DNA from: Humitalea sp038249305
Lineage (GTDB): Bacteria > Pseudomonadota > Alphaproteobacteria > Acetobacterales > Acetobacteraceae
Length of the DNA stretch: 17,745 bases
Reading direction: 5' to 3'
Assembly: GCA_038249305.1 (NCBI GenBank)
Contig: JBBRWI010000059.1
Span: 1-17,745 of the forward strand
Within the stretch, counting starts at the first letter, position 1. Every line of letters begins with the position of its first letter. Under the pieces are notes generated by a model. That model had not been told where the DNA came from. It ran no database searches and saw nothing but the letters and a program-made list of their open reading frames with translations. The position numbers were made by a program, and so were the translations under genes. Shown here piece after piece: positions 14,923-17,745 of the stretch.

Positions 14923-15906
14923 ATGATCCCGCGCCGCTTTGCACTGGCCGTCCTTACGGCCACGCCTTTCGCTCGCGTCTCGGCCCAGGGGTATCCGGAC
15001 CGCGTGATCGGTTTCACCATCCCCTTCCCGGCAGGCGGCTCGGCTGATCTGCTGGCACGCCTCCTGGCGGACCGAATGGGACCGCTGCTGGGGCCGGGGG
15101 CGCGAATGGTGGCGGACAACCGAGCCGGCGCCGGCGGCACCATCGGCAGCGATTACGTACGACGCCAGGCGGCCGATGGTCATTCCATCCTGCTTGCAAC
15201 GCCCTCCACCCATGGCACGGTGCCGGCCCTGCAGCCGGACACCACGCCCTATGATCCGCTCGCAGATTTTTCGGCGATCGCCATTCTCGGCCGCGCGCCG
15301 ATTGCGCTTGCTGTGCCAAATGCCTCCCCCCATCGCGACCCGCTGGCTCTTATCGCGTGGCTGCGGGCCAACCCTGGCCGCGCGAGTTGGGGCAGTTCCG
15401 GCTCCGGCAGCGTCGGGCATCTGACCGGAGAGATGATGAACCTGGCGGCCGGCGGCCTGCTTGGCGAGCACATCCCCTATCGGGGCGGTGCGCCGCTGGT
15501 GGAGGCGCTGACCAAGGGCGAGTTGCAATACGCCTGGGAACCGCTGGGCTCGCTGGCCGCGCCGGCGCGCGATGGGCTGTTCCGCCTCATCGGCATGGGT
15601 AGCGCCACGCGGCATCCCCTTTTCCCAGACGTACTGACGCTTCAGGAGGCGGGAATCGTGGGCTTCGAGGCTTCGACCTGGAATGTCATGCTGGGTCCCA
15701 AGGGCATGCCGCCCGCCATGGTCATGCGGCTGAACGCGGCGGCCAACGAAGTCCTGGCGATGTCCGATGTGCGAGCGCGGCTGGCTGCAGCCGGCATCGA
15801 CGCGGTCAGCGACAGCACGCCGGGAAGCACCGCCATTTTTGTCGCCGGGGAATTGGCGAAGTTCAAGGACATCGTCGCGCGCGGCCGGCTGAACCTGCCA
15901 CGCTGA
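14923..15906 (+). CDS. tripartite tricarboxylate transporter substrate-binding protein (Bug family), second copy
   Basis: This 327-residue second Bug-family periplasmic protein starts at the base after the stop of the first, with no spacer, implying coupled translation. A short leader ends in ARVSAQ (about 22 residues) and includes PRR near the start. Hallmarks are GFTIPFPAGGSADLLARLLA, ADNRAGAGGTIGSDYVRRQ, DGHSILLATPSTHGTVPALQ, GSSGSGSVGHLTGEMMN, IPYRGGAPLVEALTKGEL, and FPDVLTLQEAGIVGFEAS. It is clearly paralogous to its neighbour, but by eye it differs widely, including in the ligand loop (LATPSTHGTVPAL against LGTNSTYAIAPHL). The two are therefore not a recent duplication and may bind different ligands, for example the cyclic substrate and an open-chain form. 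That pairing is inference. Confidence 0.91.
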   Translation: MIPRRFALAVLTATPFARVSAQGYPDRVIGFTIPFPAGGSADLLARLLADRMGPLLGPGARMVADNRAGAGGTIGSDYVRRQAADGHSILLATPSTHGTVPALQPDTTPYDPLADFSAIAILGRAPIALAVPNASPHRDPLALIAWLRANPGRASWGSSGSGSVGHLTGEMMNLAAGGLLGEHIPYRGGAPLVEALTKGELQYAWEPLGSLAAPARDGLFRLIGMGSATRHPLFPDVLTLQEAGIVGFEASTWNVMLGPKGMPPAMVMRLNAAANEVLAMSDVRARLAAAGIDAVSDSTPGSTAIFVAGELAKFKDIVARGRLNLPR

Positions 15907-15913
15907 GGATCCC

Positions 15914-17131
15914 ATGAGCGACCATCCCGCCATCGCCGACCGGCTTAACAGAATCTCCCCGTCGCAGACCACGGCAATGCGCCAGCGAGCTCAGGCGCTC
16001 AAGGCGGAGGGGCGCGACGTGCTGGCGATTTCGTCTGGCGAGCCGGATTTCGACACGCCGCAGCACATCAAGGACGCCGCCATCGCGGCCATCCAGTCCA
16101 ACCAGACGCGCTACACGGATATTGCTGGCACACCCGCTTTGCGCCGTGCCGTGGCCGCCAAATTCAAGCGAGACAACAATCTGGACTACGCACCGGAAGA
16201 AATCCTGGTCGGTACCGGCGGCAAGCAAGTGATCTACGATGCGCTGATCGCGACCATCAATCCTGGCGACGAGGTCATTATCCCCACTCCCTGCTGGGTG
16301 TCCTACCCGGATATCGTCGGGCTGGCCGACGGTAAGCCCGTGCTGCTGCCCTGCGGCCCGAACCAAGCCTTTAAATTGCTGCCGGAACAACTCGAAGCCG
16401 CGATCAAGCCGCGGACGAAATGGCTGATCGTCAACACACCCTCCAACCCCACGGGCGCCACCTATACGGCCGGGGAATTGCGTGCGCTGTCTGCGGTTCT
16501 GCTGCGCCACCCGCAAGTCATGGTGCTGACCGATGACATCTACGAGAAGCTGATCTTCGATGGTCGGCAATTCGCCACCTTTGCCCAGGTGGAACCCCGC
16601 CTGCGCGACCGCACAGTGACGATGAATGGCTGTTCCAAGGCCTATGCGATGACTGGCTGGCGCATCGGCTTCGGCGGGGCGCCGCGGCACCTCATCCAGG
16701 CGATGGACAAGCTGCAGGGGCAGTCCACCTCCAATACCTGCTCCATTGCGCAGGCCGCGGCCGTCGCGGCTCTTGATGGACCGCAGGACGCGACGGAAGC
16801 CATGCGCCAAGTCTATGAGGTGCGGCGCAACCGTGTGGTGGCTGCGCTGAACGACACGCCACAGTTACGCTGCCACCTGCCCGAGGGCGCCTTCTACGCC
16901 TTCCCCGACATGACCGCCTGCCTCGGCCGCACCACCGCCGGCGGCACGCTCATCGGGAGCGACTGGGATTTCGTCTTCGCCCTGCTCTCGGAGGGGGGCG
17001 TCGCCACGGTGCACGGCAGCGCGTTCATGTTCCCCGGCCATTTCCGCATCAGCTTCGCCGCCGCCGATGCAGTGCTGGAGGATGCCTGCCAGCGGATCCG
17101 GCATTTTTGCGCGGAGCTGAGCGAGGTTTGA
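15914..17131 (+). CDS. PLP-dependent class I/II aminotransferase (AspC/AspB-like)
   Basis: This 405-residue cytoplasmic fold-type I aminotransferase is close to the aspartate/prephenate-type Ib subgroup. The core is complete: SGEPDFDTP (41-49), YTDIAGTPALRRAVA, the phosphate loop GTGGKQVIYDA (100-110), NTPSNPTGA (174-182), DDIYEKLIF with Asp207 and Tyr210 for the cofactor, the Schiff-base lysine Lys242 in NGCSKAYAMTGWRIGF, Arg250, and the substrate-carboxylate arginine Arg378 in GHFRISFA. The start is seven bases after the second Bug stop with a GAGG site. As last gene of the operon it would deaminate the amino acid released by HyuAB, or make a keto acid from it; its position supports this but not its specificity. 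No terminator is evident behind it; IS debris begins instead. Confidence 0.92.
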   Translation: MSDHPAIADRLNRISPSQTTAMRQRAQALKAEGRDVLAISSGEPDFDTPQHIKDAAIAAIQSNQTRYTDIAGTPALRRAVAAKFKRDNNLDYAPEEILVGTGGKQVIYDALIATINPGDEVIIPTPCWVSYPDIVGLADGKPVLLPCGPNQAFKLLPEQLEAAIKPRTKWLIVNTPSNPTGATYTAGELRALSAVLLRHPQVMVLTDDIYEKLIFDGRQFATFAQVEPRLRDRTVTMNGCSKAYAMTGWRIGFGGAPRHLIQAMDKLQGQSTSNTCSIAQAAAVAALDGPQDATEAMRQVYEVRRNRVVAALNDTPQLRCHLPEGAFYAFPDMTACLGRTTAGGTLIGSDWDFVFALLSEGGVATVHGSAFMFPGHFRISFAAADAVLEDACQRIRHFCAELSEV

Positions 17132-17224
17132 TCCTCACAGTGTGAATGAGCGTCGAACTGAGGTGGTCCTGGATCTTCGGATAGGCGGTTAAGCTTGGTC
17201 TGCGAGAGAGAAGGATGGCCCAGG

Positions 17225-17373
17225 ATGGCGGGCAAGCGGACCCGGTAATCGGCGAAACTTAAGGCGAAGCTGGCGCTGGAGCGCTGCGTGGTGAGTTGAC
17301 GGCAGCGCAGCTGACGGCAAAGCACGGCATTCAACATAAGCGTCCACTGACGGCTGCGGCTTTTGTGGCTTGA
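17225..17373 (+). pseudogene. IS3-family orfA remnant with in-frame stop and frameshift
   Basis: ATG 17225 begins MAGKRTR, TAA 17246 interrupts, and the frame continues SAKLKAKLALE. After a one-base loss at about 17279-17281 the sequence resumes one frame over as ALRGELTAAQLTAKHGIQ, up to about 17334. Joined, this is the start of the helix-turn-helix OrfA of IS3-type elements (consensus like KRYSAEFKAKVALEALRGE). After HGIQ the similarity ends and the frame stops at TGA 17371. The downstream DDE OrfB is absent. The 93 bases from the aminotransferase stop to this ATG show no gene and probably contain the element's left end. Confidence 0.75.
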
Positions 17374-17397
17374 CGCGGTTCAGCCCCTGTTGGGCTG

Positions 17398-17653
17398 CAG
17401 GTTCCAGGGCGCGCGATGTACGAGCAGGTGGAGGGAGCCTGCGCTCGCGACGCCTTTACCCCCGCCATGGCGGAGGCCTGCCGTGGCCGGGCTGTTCCGG
17501 GCGGAAGTGCAGGAGCGCCTGGCCTGGATCGAGGGGAGCGACGAAGCGGTACAATTGGCGCTGCTGGCGCGGATGCATCTTCAGCACGGCGATTAGTTGC
17601 GCGGCTTGCTGGTGGGCTACGAGGCGGTGGTACGCAGCCTGCCGGACCCCTAG
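17398..17653 (+). pseudogene. unrecognised decayed coding sequence
   Basis: I do not recognise this. One frame reads naturally as LQVPGRAMYEQVEGACARDA followed by FTPAMAEAC, up to about 17480. Another then reads GLFRAEVQERLAWIEGSDEA followed by VQLALLARMHLQHGD, reaches TAG at 17594, and continues LRGLLVGYEAVVRSLPDP to a second TAG at 17651. The amino-acid make-up of both stretches looks like real protein, suggesting one former gene broken by a frameshift near 17480 and a nonsense change (CAG or TGG to TAG). It may be accessory cargo or part of another IS. Shadows of alternative frames on both strands make this tentative. Confidence 0.35.
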
Positions 17654-17690
17654 AGCACGATCGATCCAAGTGGATCGATTTCGTGCTCTA
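17651..17690. repeat. 40-bp near-perfect palindrome
   Basis: TAGAGCACGA (17651-17660) pairs with TCGTGCTCTA (17681-17690), and TCGATCC (17661-17667) with GGATCGA (17672-17678), around a four-base loop and one two-base bulge (TT at 17679-17680). It resembles the dispersed intergenic palindromes beginning GAGCA that are common in alphaproteobacteria. Its left arm contributes the last TAG of the decayed reading frame. Confidence 0.8.
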
Positions 17691-17745
17691 GCAGCCTGTC
17701 GGGGTGGCGTCCCTCCGTGCCAATGACGATGAGACAAATAGCCCC
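17689..17745. mobile_element. possible left end of an IS5-type element, cut by the window
   Basis: TAGCAGCCTGTCGGGG starts at 17689. It begins TAGCAG, the reverse complement of the CTGCTA that closes the IS5 remnant at 9103, and is the kind of end that opens IS5-type elements. No coding sequence follows within the remaining 50 bases, so this is only a suggestion. Confidence 0.25.

Noticed and set aside
13825..15972. 715-codon open frame on the minus strand opposite the two Bug genes
   Set aside because: The translation is low-information (Arg, His and Gly rich). The plus strand has two complete binding proteins with signal peptides and ribosome-site support.

Overview
The window looks like the chromosome of a GC-rich alphaproteobacterium, most plausibly a Roseomonas-like member of the Acetobacteraceae. 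This rests on the very high GC at third codon positions, the tandem tripartite-tricarboxylate-transporter-type (Bug) binding proteins, and the style of the insertion-sequence remnants. It is inference from gene content; no 16S or other phylogenetic marker is present.

Layout. (1) 131-3193, plus strand: an IlvD/Edd-family sugar-acid dehydratase, an M20 amidohydrolase and a tiny lipoprotein, packed as one operon and ending at a good Rho-independent terminator. (2) 3345-6911, minus strand: an amidase-signature amidase, a secreted esterase-like-phytase-domain protein with its own terminator, and a GNAT acetyltransferase. (3) 7046-7834, plus: a ferredoxin/flavodoxin-NADP+ reductase. A 13-bp tandem repeat lies in the spacer between it and the divergent GNAT gene. 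(4) 7835-9103: accessory debris. It holds a P4-type integrase with a frameshift and a cut-off end, then an IS21-family remnant in which the istA tail is fused to the istB tail, then the 3' part of an IS5-family transposase. (5) 9101-17131: a LysR regulator divergent from a five-gene operon: hydantoinase/5-oxoprolinase-type subunits B and A, two different orphan Bug solute-binding proteins, and a class I aminotransferase. (6) 17132-17745: more debris, namely an IS3-type orfA remnant with a stop and a frameshift, unrecognised decayed coding sequence, a 40-bp palindrome, and a possible IS end running off the window.

How the genes may work together. The LysR-controlled operon reads as a scavenging route. 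The Bug proteins would bind a small carboxylated ligand in the periplasm. The HyuA/HyuB pair would open a cyclic amide (hydantoin, 5-oxoproline or lactam type) using ATP. The aminotransferase would pass the resulting amino acid into central metabolism. The membrane half of the transporter is not in the window, and the substrate cannot be read from sequence. IS debris on both sides suggests that this 8-kb module sits in, or was carried by, a mobile-element-rich region. I see no tRNA, rRNA, CRISPR array or defence system. The nearest thing to an undescribed system is this hydantoinase/Bug/aminotransferase module.
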